NCBI GenBank assembly: GCA_946902875.1
Contig: OX336338.1
Span: 8,981,971 to 9,045,970 of the forward strand
Length of the DNA: 64,000 nucleotides
Direction of reading: 5' to 3'
DNA from: Nematopogon swammerdamellus
Taxonomy: Eukaryota > Arthropoda > Insecta > Lepidoptera > Adelidae
This document shows positions 9,277 through 20,404 of the stretch, one piece after another. Each line of letters starts with the position of its first letter. Within the stretch, counting starts at the first letter, position 1. A program made the translations under genes and the position numbers. The notes under the pieces are model-generated. The model was not told where the DNA came from. It did not search any database and saw only the letters and a list, made by a program, of their open reading frames with translations.

Positions 9277-10424
9277 ACAGGATGGCCCAGTTATAGTGGT
9301 CCAAAAATTTTTTTAGATGGAGGACGTCATGTTGACTCATTTAAGAAAAACATTAGTTCCGCGAAAATCAATAGTTTAGAAGTTATGATTTTTTTACTTT
9401 TTTTTTAATTTCTCTATTTTAGTCACATTAACCGCTCTAGTTGGATATATCTATTCCACAAAATCCAATAAAATTTGGTATGGAAGTAGAGGAAACATGT
9501 AGCTAGTACGTAATGAATAGTCTTTAGGTTTACTCCTAGACTGTACTGTTGCTATAGCCCTTTCAGTGAATTTTTCTTCAGTTTACATTAAAACTGATTA
9601 ATTTTTGAAAAATCACTGTGAAAAAAAAAACCTACTACCGGAGATTTGCCCATGCCCTTAAAAACTACCTATACATATCACAATTTTCCAGAACAAAAAT
9701 TGCAGTGGTGTTACAATTGTAACATATTCAAAATTAACATCATTTGTACAAAGTCACTACAATAAAAAGTGACGATTACCTTAATTTTTTAAATCTTATT
9801 TTTTTCACAACGTTAATTCAACTACAATTTCACATTATTCACAAACCTGTCTGTAACAGCGCTAATCTACACATAAAAAAACAGTTTAGTAATGTTTTAA
9901 AAAAATAAGATTTAAAAAATTAAGGTAATCGTCACTTTTTATTGTAGTGATTTTGTACAAATTATGTTAATTTTGAATATGTTACAATTGTAACACACTA
10001 CAATTTTTGGTCTGGAGAATTGTGATATGTATAGGTAGTTTTTAAGGGCATGGGCAAATCTTCGGTAGTACTTTTTCTTTTCAGTGATTTTTCAAAAATT
10101 AATCAGTTTTAATGTAAATTGAACAAAAATCCACTGAAAGGGCTATAGCAACAGTACAGTCTAGGAGTAAACCTAAAAACTATTCATTACGTACTAGCTA
10201 CATGTCTCCTCTACTTTCATACCAAATTTTATTCGATTTTGTGGAATAGATATCAAACTAGAGCGGTTAATGTAACTAAAATAGAGAAATTTCAAAAAAA
10301 GTAAAAAAAAATCATAACTTCTAAACTATTGATTTTCGCGGAACTAATGTTTTTTTTAAATGAGCCAACATGATGTCCTCCGTCTAAAAAAAATTTTTGG
10401 ACCACTATAACTGGGCCAACCTGT
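9277..10424. mobile_element. Long fold-back element (about 530-bp arms)
   Basis: The left arm 9277-9830 starts ACAGGATGGCCCAGTTATAG. The right arm (about 9895-10424) is its near-perfect reverse complement and ends CTATAACTGGGCCAACCTGT. The loop is only about 65 bp. TATA-type dinucleotides flank both ends. There is no transposase. Arms remain clearly alignable along their length with scattered small differences. Confidence 0.75.
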
Positions 10425-11039
10425 ATATATTTTTTTCCACCTTGGAGCCGCGAAAACAGCATTATTATAATAAAAGAAAGACACATATTATAAAAGAATA
10501 AAATTATTTATACAATTAATATAATTTGTTCATACAAGTAGATTTCACTGGTGAGTATAGAATATCCTTATTGGTAACTTTGGCTAACTAACAAACATAT
10601 AATTTATAATATATTATTTAACAAATAAATAGTTATTAAGAAAATAGCATTCTAGTATAGTGCAGCGCGGCGCCGCGCGCGAGACACGGAGCGACCGCGT
10701 GATCACTGCGCGGGCCCGTACAAACACGAGTGGAGAAAAAGACATAAAAATTTTGAAAAGTATAATCAATACTAGTTTTTAAATCAATCAATATTTTAAA
10801 GAAATAAACTAAAAAAACATTAAAGAGTGAATCCAGTAATTGTCACTTTTAAAACCTTCCTTTCTTTGAATTTGTTAAATTAAAATAAAATAATTAATGA
10901 AATAGGTGTAGTTTTTAATAAATTTTATTCAACTTGTCCTTGGCACAAGATAATTAAATTTAAGGAAGTGTTATGTTAGTGGTCACACTCAGTAGAGCAA
11001 AAACTAAACTTGAAACTTCCCTAGTTATAATTTTTTTTA
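10425..11039. other. Intergenic, AT-rich, no feature
   Basis: AT-rich sequence with one short GC-rich patch at 10660-10725 (gcgcggcgccgcgcgcgaga). I found no gene or repeat I can name here. Confidence 0.5.
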
Positions 11040-11400
11040 TTGAAAGCGCGACATGTGGCCCCTTGCCACCCATAAGGTGTCTAACGACGCCCATGGACAT
11101 TCGGTCGTATGCGGTAGTTGCTAATGCCATGCCGGCCTGACAGGTGCCTATTTACGCCCCCTATTCTATTATAATAATATATAAGGACCCGAGACAATAC
11201 CTGGGGAAATATGTGTAGAGGAAAGATCTGTAGAACCGGTTGGTACGCGTCCGGGGTAAGCCCAGCGAGTAGGGATGCAATCCCTGACAGGTGCGCGTGG
11301 TGCGGAAGTGTAAGAGGGATTGCGGGATCGCGTTAAATAGCTCCTCCGAGCACTCCCCAAGGAATAAGTGATGGAACACAGGGAGCCGACATTCCTACGG
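11040..11400 (-). pseudogene. CR1/Jockey-type LINE 3' end relic
   Basis: The minus strand reads GECSEELFNAIPQSLLHF, then NRFYRSFL and a degraded C-terminal stretch, the same motif order as 43870-44480. The 3' UTR block gcgacatgtggcccc...ccacccataaggtgtct (11045-11085) is shared with 44163-44200. A poly-T run at 11030-11040 marks the 3' tail. It is heavily 5'-truncated. Confidence 0.65.
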
Positions 11401-11874
11401 AGTTGCAGTGATTCTAGATCGCGGGACTCTTATATGTTATATATTAGTTAGTTATATTGTTAAGCTACTTTCAAAATTACAAACAGAACAAAGGTAAAAG
11501 CAAAGTAAGAACACCCCGTTCGCGTAGTGATGTATCAATTAAACCGTTATTAAGTAAATATGTCAGTAACATTGAGCTTCTTTCATTTTATTTACATATT
11601 GTAAGTACTTATAGGTAAACCAATATCACACTACTAATATTGTTGCAATTTTCAGGTTATTATATTAGTAAAACTATTTAACATTTTACGAAAGGAAATT
11701 TATTTAAGAAAAGAAAACTGTTCTAAATACCAATACACAGAATATAATTTTGTACAAGTAATTAAGTACTGGTTCACTATACATATTATGTAGATATAGA
11801 AGATATTTTCAAATCAGGCACCAGGTGACTAAACTGACCTTTACGAGGACAATAATCATACTATAGAGCGTTCC

Positions 11875-12122
11875 AACTAAATGTTCCCTTCGCCGTTATG
11901 TTGGCTCCACTGCCAGTGTCACTGTCAGTGCTTAAATTCCTGTTGCCAGATTGTGAAGATTATATTACCTAATAATGTAATCGCTATTTACCGTATAATA
12001 AATACGGTAAATACTGATAATTTACGGGTAAATCTGTACACATAGCAACCCTCAACGCTGTTTTGACAGATATACAGTGGAGCCAACATAACGGCGAAGG
12101 GAAGATTTAGTTGGAACGCTCT
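11875..12122. mobile_element. MITE with 48-bp terminal inverted repeats
   Basis: The left TIR starts AGAGCGTTCCAACTAAATGT and extends through GTTATGTTGGCTCCACTG. The right end is its inverse over 48 bp with one mismatch. The 248-bp element has a small AT hairpin in the middle and no ORF. Such high arm identity suggests recent movement. Confidence 0.75.
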
Positions 12123-12369
12123 CTAACTAGGCATGTGTGATCTATTTTATTATAAATATGAATATCTACTACATTACCTACCCAATAATAACAGGTAGTG
12201 CGTTCAATCAATATTAAGCAACATTTAAAGGTAATTTTAATTGAAATATTTTAAGAAATGCTTGTAATTATATTTTTGTTTCTGTTAGACTCCCACCCTA
12301 TGTGTATACGCTCACTACATATTATGTTTATTTATTTACACTTAGCTATATTTTCTAAATTGAATGTAT

Positions 12370-12850
12370 GTACCTAACTCATCGTCAGCCCGTATCGGTC
12401 CACTCCAGGACATGGCCTCTCCAACCGCACGCCACCACATGTGGTCTTAGGCTCCGCACTTCTCATCAATCCACTACCAGGGGTGGGGCGTCACAAGCTA
12501 TTTTTAATTGTACGTTGCCTCCATTCGAACATCCGTATACCCCAGCGGTATCAGGTCTGCGACAGAATGCCCAGCCAACTGCCACTTCAGCTTGCTAATG
12601 TTCTAAGCAATGTCGACTTCTCTCATTACAGATTTGATAGATCAAAGAAACGACAAGCATTGCTCATTCCATAGCTCGTTGAGCGACTTTAAACTTGTGG
12701 ACCAGGCCCACCCACCGTCAGTTTCCACGTTCAGCTCCGTACGTCACCACTGGCAGAACGCACTGATTAAAGACATTCGTCTTTAATGCCTGGGACGGAG
12801 GATGAGAAGATGTGCAGGAGTTTCCTAAATGCCGCCCAGCCTAACTGAAT
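12370..12850 (-). pseudogene. RTE-like LINE 3' end, diverged
   Basis: On the minus strand this shows a degenerate form of the C-terminal block seen at 25060-25487: around 12560-12600 cccagccaactgccacttca corresponds to the reverse complement of the LKLQWAGH motif, and 12650-12680 to the MERAML block. Frames are broken throughout. Confidence 0.5.
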
Positions 12851-13012
12851 CCCACCGTCTGCCTCCTTTGTAAAATAGTGCTTGCCTTAATGGATGGTTT
12901 GTCCAAGACAAGTATAGTTCTGCACAACTTCGATGCAACTAACTAAATTAAAGAAAACTCTTTTAAAACTAATATGTTCGTTTAGGCTTTTACCGCTGTT
13001 GCATATTACAGT

Positions 13013-13180
13013 TACGTTTTCGGTTACGCGAACAATGGAACAACAAGTTCCATAAAGTCAGCCATCTGTGAGCATGCTCTGGACAGTGGCACCAATCATT
13101 GGATTCCATTCGACCAAACCAGTAAGATATCAGTGGAAAAACACTATGTGCCACCACGTTTGGTTCTGGAATCCATTGAA
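13013..13180 (+). pseudogene. Penelope-like element C-terminal fragment, part 1
   Basis: Open plus-strand reading: SSIKSAICEHALDSGTNHWI, then ISVEKHYVPPRLVLESIE. This resembles the region following the GIY-YIG endonuclease of Penelope-like retroelements, with the EHxxxxGH and RLxxESIE pattern. An acceptor-like TATTACAG precedes it. It continues, after an insertion, at 13768. Confidence 0.5.
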
Positions 13181-13764
13181 AGAGCAAGGTGAACTCCCAT
13201 ACATGAAAATAGTTGACATTATTTGGCATCGTCTAGAAATAAAAAATATATGATTAGGTTTTGTTAAAGCCTCTTAAAATTTTTGTATATTTCTTTTTGC
13301 CGGACGAAGTCACAAAACAAATTATTAAGGTTTAAATTTTTTAGGTTATGTTTGATTGGGTCTCTCATTCTGTCCAGTCTATTCTCAATACCCTGCTATG
13401 TAGGTACTTACTTAGTAATAAGTAATTAGGTGAGTTATTTATTTTTGCCGCGTTCTCTCGTGGTGATATTAGTTGCTTGCTTCTGGTTGCTAGTCAGCTC
13501 GCATCTCAGCGGTGGTAAGACATCTGCATATACATCTGCGATACTCTAAGGTGCAACAATATATCTAAATAAATAATATTTGTTTGAGTATAGGTCACAT
13601 TTAGAAGTCAATAAAGCTTCTCAAATTACGAATATATTTTAAGTAACTTTTATAAATCTGATTATTGCCAAAAACTAAGAAAATTATTCCAAGCAGATTT
13701 ACTAATATCGTATTTATAGACGCTAAAAAACAAAGTCAAATATTATTTCGCCATTGCTCTTTCC
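13178..13764. mobile_element. Insertion splitting the Penelope-like relic
   Basis: The ends are inverse (GAAAGAGCAAGG at 13178; CCATTGCTCTTTC ending at 13764). It interrupts a reading frame that otherwise continues from LESIE into RHSNFNRED. The interior is AT-rich with no transposase. The target duplication is unclear. Confidence 0.45.
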
Positions 13765-13767
13765 AGA

Positions 13768-13950
13768 CATTCCAATTTCAACAGAGAAGACAGTATGGTA
13801 CTCTCTTCGCTGTGGGCTCCTGTGCTGGCGAAGCGTGGCTCTGGCGGTAGTCAGAATCAAGTTCTGGCAGCCATAGACGCAGTGAGCTACGCGTGCACCG
13901 ACCTTTTCCATCAAGTGATGTCGAACCTACCCGCATCGGCCGAATTTTGA
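13768..13950 (+). pseudogene. Penelope-like element C-terminal fragment, part 2
   Basis: 61 codons to TGA at 13948-13950: HSNFNREDSMVLSSLWAPVL, then a glycine/serine linker and ACTDLFHQVMSNLPASAEF. FNREDxxxLSSxWxPVL is the end block of Penelope-like element ORFs as I know them. An alternative is the last exon of an unknown host gene, because CTTTCCAG stands directly before it, but the fit with 13013-13180 favours a split retroelement. Confidence 0.5.
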
Positions 13951-14589
13951 CTTTTGCAGAGTTTTTTTTTTAAACTTACTTTTGTTCATACTTTACGACT
14001 ATGAATAATAACATTGATTTTATAACCCTGATAATAATTAATAACGCAAGCACACTGATTTTCTACTTTCCAATAAATTCTAAATAGTATCTATAAAAAA
14101 AAATTATTAAAATTACGACCTTCACCCAATACTGAAAAATTAGTATTAAATTATTTTAATACCCAATTTTAACTTAAGTTACGCATGTTTTATTTGGCAT
14201 TTATAGATCGTTATAATTTCATGTTAGACATTTTTTTTTCTTGAGTTTCGACAAAAAGTGATTAAGTCTAATATTATTATGTTATTTTATTATATAAGGC
14301 GCTAGACTAAACTGAGTAATAAATGTGTGTACAATATTTCTCAAATAAAGCAGATTCCTTTTGAAGCATGTTAGCTTTCAGATCGAAATTTTTCAGTATT
14401 ATACAATACAATTAAACTTCTAAATATTATAATTAATTAAGTATGATAGTAATAAAAAAACTGTATTACAGATCCCTTTAAGCCTATTTTAGTATAAAGT
14501 GTGCGAAAGACACAATTGTATTTTCTTATACAATAACTAACACATATCTTCAGACTTCCAACGCTGGCTATATATCTATAGTATGCTGA
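13951..14589. other. Intergenic, no feature seen
   Basis: AT-rich sequence with poly-T/poly-A tracts. I see no ORF, repeat ends or RNA motif that I can support. Confidence 0.5.
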
Positions 14590-15015
14590 GAGCCGATTGC
14601 ACAAACACAGACTTTAATATCTCTAAAGGTCTGTTACTAAAGACAGCTTAAATCAGTGACTCGATGAGTCTCCTCTATCGAAGTGTCTTCTCTATGTTTC
14701 TCTCTATGAGATCTTCTCATAAAGAGAAACATAGAGAAGACATCTCAATTTGAGATGGCATTAGATTGTATAAAATACCTAATGTCTTAATAGTATCTAA
14801 AACCAATTGTTTAACAGAGATGTCAATTTGACTTTTCTTATGTTAGAAAGTTACACTCAGACTTACGTTTAAGTCAGCTTAAGATTGTAATGACAGCATT
14901 TGACCTTTGGCGCAACTGATTTCTAATTTATTCCTTTTATCTCTTGTATTTAAGATGGCCATAAGTAAACGTACCGGTTACTACTTACTTTCTAAGTCTG
15001 TGTTGGTGCAGTCAG
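14590..15015. mobile_element. MITE-like inverted-repeat element with internal hairpin
   Basis: The left end gattgcacaaacacagactt is matched in inverse by aagtctgtgttggtgcagtc at about 14994-15013. Inside, 14687-14742 forms a strong hairpin (tcttctctatgtttctct / agagaaacatagagaaga). No ORF. Confidence 0.55.
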
Positions 15016-15602
15016 TCCTAGCTTTTAAGTTCTATTCACATATACAGACACTCAGTGTCGATGGCAAACAAGTAAAAGGGCATACACGGCACAAACACGA
15101 CCTTTCACATATCGCAGCGACACCCACACACACCGTCAGACAAGCTACTGAATTTTATCACTGAAATACTACCCCTAGTGGCAATTTTACTTAGTAGCTA
15201 CAGTATGAATGCTGAAAAAAAAAACACTCTCCACTCCCTCTTTCTTTTGCCACTTTGTATGTAATTTTACTTACACCTGTATCTCTGATCAATATAATTT
15301 GTATTCAATACTAATTTATTTTATGTAGGTATTATATATTTTGATATATATATACCATGTTTGCTTATTACAAATTCTAACATTTATATTCTTGGTACTA
15401 CATACATAATATACTTTACATAAATACACATCTCAAACATTAAAAACTTGACTGGAAGAAATCTTTTTAAGGGATAAGTCCGTCTTTGCGCCTCATCTCA
15501 TATGACTAATTATGTACTGTGTTTTCTTTGTGAATTTTTTTTGTGGAGCAATAAAGAATTTTCTATCCTATCAATCCAAAATCAGTAATCAGACATTCAC
15601 AT
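15016..15602. other. Intergenic, no feature seen
   Basis: AT-rich sequence with a TA run near 15340. I found nothing that can be assigned. Confidence 0.45.
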
Positions 15603-16251
15603 TGATAAAAAAAAGTCGCCAAGTGCGAGTTGGACTCGCGCACCGAGGGTTCCGTATCATCACTCAATATATTTTTGTATTATGTATGTACAAAAACAAT
15701 TGTTTTGGAAAATCACAAACCGCCTAAATAAACACTACAGCAATGGTTTGAATGTGAGGAGTTCGTGTATTTGAAATATACAAAAATATATTTTTATATG
15801 ACATAAAGAAATACTTACAATTTTCGGAATTTTCCTTTACTTGTGATGTGAGACCTTGCTTCTTGCCAAATTTCATTACTCTAGGTCAACGGTAAGTATC
15901 CTTTAGGTTTTGATTTCATTTGAGTGAGTTTGCAAGTATTAAAATTTGCCATAAATAGCCGTATCTATTGATTATGTTGATTTAGAAGCTTTCATTTTCT
16001 ATAACTCGAAGGGATCGCAGACGTTGGTATTTCATATTAATTTCAATTTGATATCTTGACTCGTTACTGAGAAAAGGGTCTTGACACACAAAACAAGCAA
16101 ATTTTTATTAATATCATATAACTACAAGTTTAAAATTTTAGGATTTTTTCTTTACTTGTGCTATGAGACCTTGCTTCTTACCAAATTTTATTATTCTAGG
16201 TTGACGGGAAATACCCTATAGGTTTTGATTTGATTTGAGTGAGTTTGCGAG

Positions 16252-17675
16252 CAGTGGCGGCTGGCCCTTAAGTGCACTCGTGCGTCGCACTACCACAAAA
16301 CAGCGCCTGCACCCGAAAGAAATAAACAAATTAAAATATTAAACATTTCCATGAATATCACCGATCGAAGTAAAAATATCAAACTGAATTCGTTCCTATT
16401 TCCTAGACAACAAGGCACGATTTTGCTGTACGTAATACGTACTACATACTACGCATCGCCGCGCCGCCGAGCTCGCCTCCGCCGAGTGCATTAGAAAACA
16501 CCGCGAACGTCTCTTGTATTGATACTATGAGAAAATGTCTAACGCCGCTGCCCCGCCGCGTGAAACAAAACACTCTTCATACGATTATGTGTGGAACAAG
16601 GTTGCGTTCTGCGTGTGACACACGACGGAAAAAGAAGGACAGTATATTGTGGATAGACGCGCGTGCGACACGTCGCGACCGAGCCAGCCGACGATGAGCC
16701 GAAGTAAGCCGAGATCGTGAACCCGACCGCGGGCACGTGCGGGCGGGAGCGCGCGGGCGCGGCGGGGGCGATCCAAACTCTGGGTCGAAGATACACACAA
16801 GCGCTAAGTACCTACATGTACGTATAATGCGCGGGGCGGATCTCGGCGTGTCGCCTCCGCAGCGGTTCGTCAGTGTTCTCCCTCGCACCCGCACCGTACT
16901 TGTATAGTGTATTCGCGTGGCGGGTCGCCCGCTGCGGCGACGACACGCCGAGATCCGTCCCGTGCACTATACGCTGTTGCACGACTCGACAGGCGAGTCC
17001 ATTTTTGGAATATGGGTTGTTTCTTATATATAACAGATCGAGTTTGCAATTGAATATTTGAATTATTCGAATATCGATTTGATACATATTCGAATGGTAA
17101 TTTATAAAATATTCGAATGTTACGACAAACATTAATGCGTTACGAAAATATTTCGTTATTTTAGGTAAAGTCAAAAAATGGAATCACCCAAAGAGCTAGG
17201 CAGGCGTTGTTTGGCGCGCCGCGCCTCTCAGTTCGGGGCGAGACCCGTCGTCGCGTGACGCGTCGGTCGACCGACAATCGCCGCGCCGCCGCGCGGGGAT
17301 GTTTTGCAAATCCGTTTTTTAGCAGTTTGAACGACTTTTCGTCAGTTAACATGTACATTGTGAAGTTTTCTTCATTGCCCGGCGCGGCAAGGACGCGACA
17401 CCGACGCGACACAAACATTAATATCAGTACCGCACGCTGTCTGGCCGGGCGGGCGCGGGCGACGCCTCGCGCGCGGGTGCGCGGGAGGCGCGGCTCGCTC
17501 GTGGCCACTGCGCGCGCAGTGAAGTGTCGCTTTGGTTCTTCGAGCAATTAGGACGCTGGGTGGGTACATGATTTTTGCAAATAAGTCAAGACCGCGGTAT
17601 CCATTAGATTCACGTTTGGGTATAGTACTAAGTAGCTAGCGCACACCCAGTCCCATAGGTCACCAGCCGCCACTG
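16252..17675. mobile_element. Non-autonomous hAT element, 1,424 bp, with 8-bp TSD
   Basis: Terminal inverted repeats CAGTGGCGGCTGG (16252-16264) and CCAGCCGCCACTG (17663-17675) are perfect over 13 bp. They are flanked by identical 8-bp duplications TTTGCGAG at 16244-16251 and 17676-17683, the hallmark of hAT transposition. The interior is GC-rich with an internal inverted repeat around 16823-16973 (CGGATCTCGGCGTGTCG against CGACACGCCGAGATCCG). Open frames on both strands follow from GC richness; none resembles a hAT transposase. Confidence 0.88.
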
Positions 17676-17732
17676 TTTGCGAGTATGAAATCTGACATAG
17701 ATGGTCGTATCTTTTGATTGCGTTAATCGTAG

Positions 17733-18200
17733 ATTTTTTTTTTATGGATCCTGACACGGTTGGCTACATCACCTACAACATCCGTGATGTCAGCCCATAA
17801 CACAAGGTGAACTAGGTGCCATGTCAGTGCTTCCCTTTATTTCATGTCGGCTACACTAAACTGGACGGAAAACACGAACTATTTACATAGCCGTTTCGAC
17901 CGACGTTTCGTTCAGTGCGGTGGTACCAACCCCGCCGGGATAAACCCTACCAACTAGTAAGGTAAGAAGGGAAGGGACCTACAGTTTAACGTGGAATCCG
18001 AACCACGGTCAGCCTCCAACGGTCGAGCGGTCACCCATCCAATCACTGACCGCGCTCAGCGTTGCTTAATAACAGTTGACTAACCAACCGCGCCACTGAG
18101 CTACCGAGGCTGACGAATTTTCTTATCCCTTAGTCGACTTTTACGACATGCGACGGGGAGAGATGCAGTGGGGCTATTCTTTTTAAGTACCGACCCCACA
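17733..18200 (-). mobile_element. tRNA-derived SINE, copy 2 (longest head)
   Basis: On the minus strand a 5' block (CCGTGTGGGGTCGGTACTTA; also at 44618-44705) precedes GTCAGCCTCGGTAGCTCAGT at about 18112. The A box is TAGCTCAGTGG and the B box GGTTCGGATTCC lies near 17997. The 3' end is the A tract (T run 17735-17744). It is inserted in the outer GGTTCCGTA repeat. Confidence 0.75.
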
Positions 18201-18662
18201 CGGTACAATTCTTAGTATTTCGTATTAATTTCAATTTGTTATCTTGATCCGTTCCTGAGAAAAAGGGTCCTTGACATACAAAACAAAATTTTTTTATAAT
18301 TTCACATAACTATAAATTTACCCTTTTCGGATTTTTTCCTTTACTTGTGCTGTGAGACCTAGCTTTTTACCAAATTTCATGATTCTAGGTTAACGGGAAG
18401 TACTCTATAGGTTTTGATTTGATTTGCCAGTAGCAAAATATGTGACTTAAATGGCCGTATCTAGTGATTGCGTTGACTTAGAAGCTTAAATTGTTTTCAC
18501 CTCCGAGGAAACGTAGACATTAGTATTTGATATTAATTTCAGCTTGATAGCTCTACCCGTTCCTGAGAAAAAAGGTCTTGACAGACAGACAGACAGACGG
18601 ACAACAAAGCGATCCTATAAGGGTTCCGTTTTTTCCTCCTTTGAGGTAAGGAACCCTAAAAA

Positions 18663-19369
18663 GAACACGTTTTCGCGATTGCAGCACAGTACGTTTAACC
18701 GGCCTAGCCAAGGGACCGGGAGTAAGTGAAGTACGGTTACTTTGGTACATTTATATACGAGTATATCGCCGTTCTATTACACTGCTATTTTCCGTCAAAC
18801 TTCATCTTTTGGTTGACTTTTCGACTTTTGGTTGGCGAAAATTTTCATTGGAAGAAATCTACCCACAAGGTATAACTTCCTTCTGGCTCATGGTGGTCCA
18901 GTCTGAAGACGGGCAGACTGGACCACCATGGCGATGGCAGCAGGTAACTCCCTCCACACCCTGTGGGATAGGCGGCATAGTCCCACCCAACCTGTGGACC
19001 TGATCGCCGGACTGAACCCGTCAGTCCTCCCACCAAGAACTATATACATATATATATCACTACATTCGCAGATGCACTCCTGGAAGGTGGAGCCGAGGCG
19101 CGGAGGCCTATATCCAGCACAAAAAGTTGACAGAACAGTATTGTTGTGTCTATGCCACTAAGTGTCTGCCACGCACAGTATCTGTAGATGTGATTAGATC
19201 TGCAATGGTGATAGTGAAGGAAAAGAACCGTGCAGAGCGCTACTGTGATCAGGCACGGATCAGACTGTTGGGAGATTTGTTCAGATATTTGTTCAGAGAT
19301 TGGTGGAGAAGACACGTTTCTTGTTTGGAGACCCCCTTTAATTTTTACTCTTTTTAATGTTATATTATT
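18663..19369. other. Unassigned spacer with a perfect 17-bp hairpin
   Basis: 18889-18930 forms the stem CATGGTGGTCCAGTCTG, loop AAGACGGG, and its perfect complement. Around 19085-19125 the text gaggcgcggaggcctatatc and ccagcac resembles the terminal end of an RTE-like LINE. There is no gene. Confidence 0.5.
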
Positions 19370-19494
19370 TGTTAGAATATTCGGCGTAATAAAACATATT
19401 CTGTGAAAATTTCAACCCGCTACGTATTACGGTTTAAGGGATATAGCCTAGAGTAGGCTTAGTAATTCCATTTTCGTACACGTACGGCACGAAA
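19370..19494. repeat. GGTTCCGTA-type repeat, 5' half, target of the RTE insertion
   Basis: Contains ataaaacatattctgtgaaa and tacgtattacggtttaaggg, matching 31625-31680. It resumes at 22993 with cggcacgaaaccctaaaaag. The 11 bases ACGGCACGAAA (19484-19494) are duplicated at 22993-23003. Confidence 0.6.
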
Positions 19495-19632
19495 ACGACA
19501 CGTTTAAGAAAAAAACTAATATATACCAACAACAACCAGCCAAATATTGATATAACCCCAGAAAACACATGCAACAAAATAACAAACAATCAAAATAATC
19601 CTCAGTCATTTCAGAAGAAGAATCACATTCTA

Positions 19633-20404
19633 GTTGGAACAATCAATGTAAAAACACTTTTAGGAGATGAGCGGCTGGAGGAGTTACAACGGGCGCTAAA
19701 TAAAGTAAACTGGGATGTGATGGGTATGTCAGAAATACGCATAAACTCTGAAGAAATGATTGAGTTAAAGAATGGAAACGTTTTATATCATTATGGTAGT
19801 ACCAAAGGAAGGAATGGAGTGGGTTTCCTAATTAAGAATCACCTGAAGAAGAATATAATATCATGCCGTGCAGTGTCGGAGCGAGTTGCAATTCTAAATT
19901 TATCACTTGAAAGAAAAAAATCTGAGAATTGTACAAGTATACGCTCCAACGTCCCTCGCCACAGATGCAGAAGTAGAAAATTTCTATGAGCAAGTCAGAG
20001 AGGCCTTGGAGCCATCGAAAAACATAGACACGCTTATCATTAGAGACTTCAACAGTAAAATCGGAAAAAGGAAAATAAACGAAGAGCATGTGTTAGGAAG
20101 ATACGGTTATGGGGAAAGAAATGAGAGAGGAGAGCGACTACTCCTGTTTGCACAGGAAAACATGCTGAATATTGCAAATACCTTTTTTAAATCTCGGCAA
20201 GGAAAAAGATGGACGTGGATTTCACCCGACGGAAAAACAAAAAACGAAATTGATTATATCCTAACTACAAACATAGGCATGATACAAAATACTGTAATAT
20301 TAAAAGGGCTACAATTTAATACAGACCACAGACCACTAATAGCAACGATCAAATGTAATTTCAAAAGAAAGAGAAAAATTCTTAACAGGACGGAAGTTAT
20401 ATAA
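19633..20404 (+). pseudogene. RTE ORF: apurinic-like endonuclease domain
   Basis: Begins VGTINVKTLLGDERLEELQ, then WDVMGMSEIRIN (endonuclease motif with the catalytic Glu of SEIR), YAPTS, and a C-terminal NEIDYILTT followed by TDHRPLIATI (the SDH-type motif). That is the exonuclease-endonuclease-phosphatase fold that nicks target DNA. The GDFN position reads RDFNSK. A frameshift near 19905-19990 splits it, and a TAA at 20402-20404 ends the second piece. Confidence 0.82.

Larger units (their letters stand above)
15603..18662. repeat. GGTTCCGTA-ended repeat, split by two younger insertions
   Basis: It starts with aaaagtcgccaagtgcgagt and gcaccgagggttccgta (15610-15655), and ends with a cagacagacagac run and agggttccgt...aaggaaccctaaaaag (18575-18662). 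The same ends occur at 31420-31768. Internally it carries three related subrepeats (about 15830-16100, 16130-16250 and 18290-18560, each containing tttacttgtg, tgagacct and ggttttgattt). A hAT element (16252-17675) and a SINE (17733-18112) are nested in it. Confidence 0.6.

Noticed and set aside
13013..13950. Two-exon host gene
   Set aside because: The FNRED...LWAPVL and EH...LESIE motifs and the inverse ends of the intervening DNA fit a split Penelope-like element better; kept open pending RNA data.
16539..17551. Several long frames on both strands (up to 128 codons)
   Set aside because: They lie in the GC-rich interior of the hAT element; overlapping frames on both strands and no domain indicate chance.
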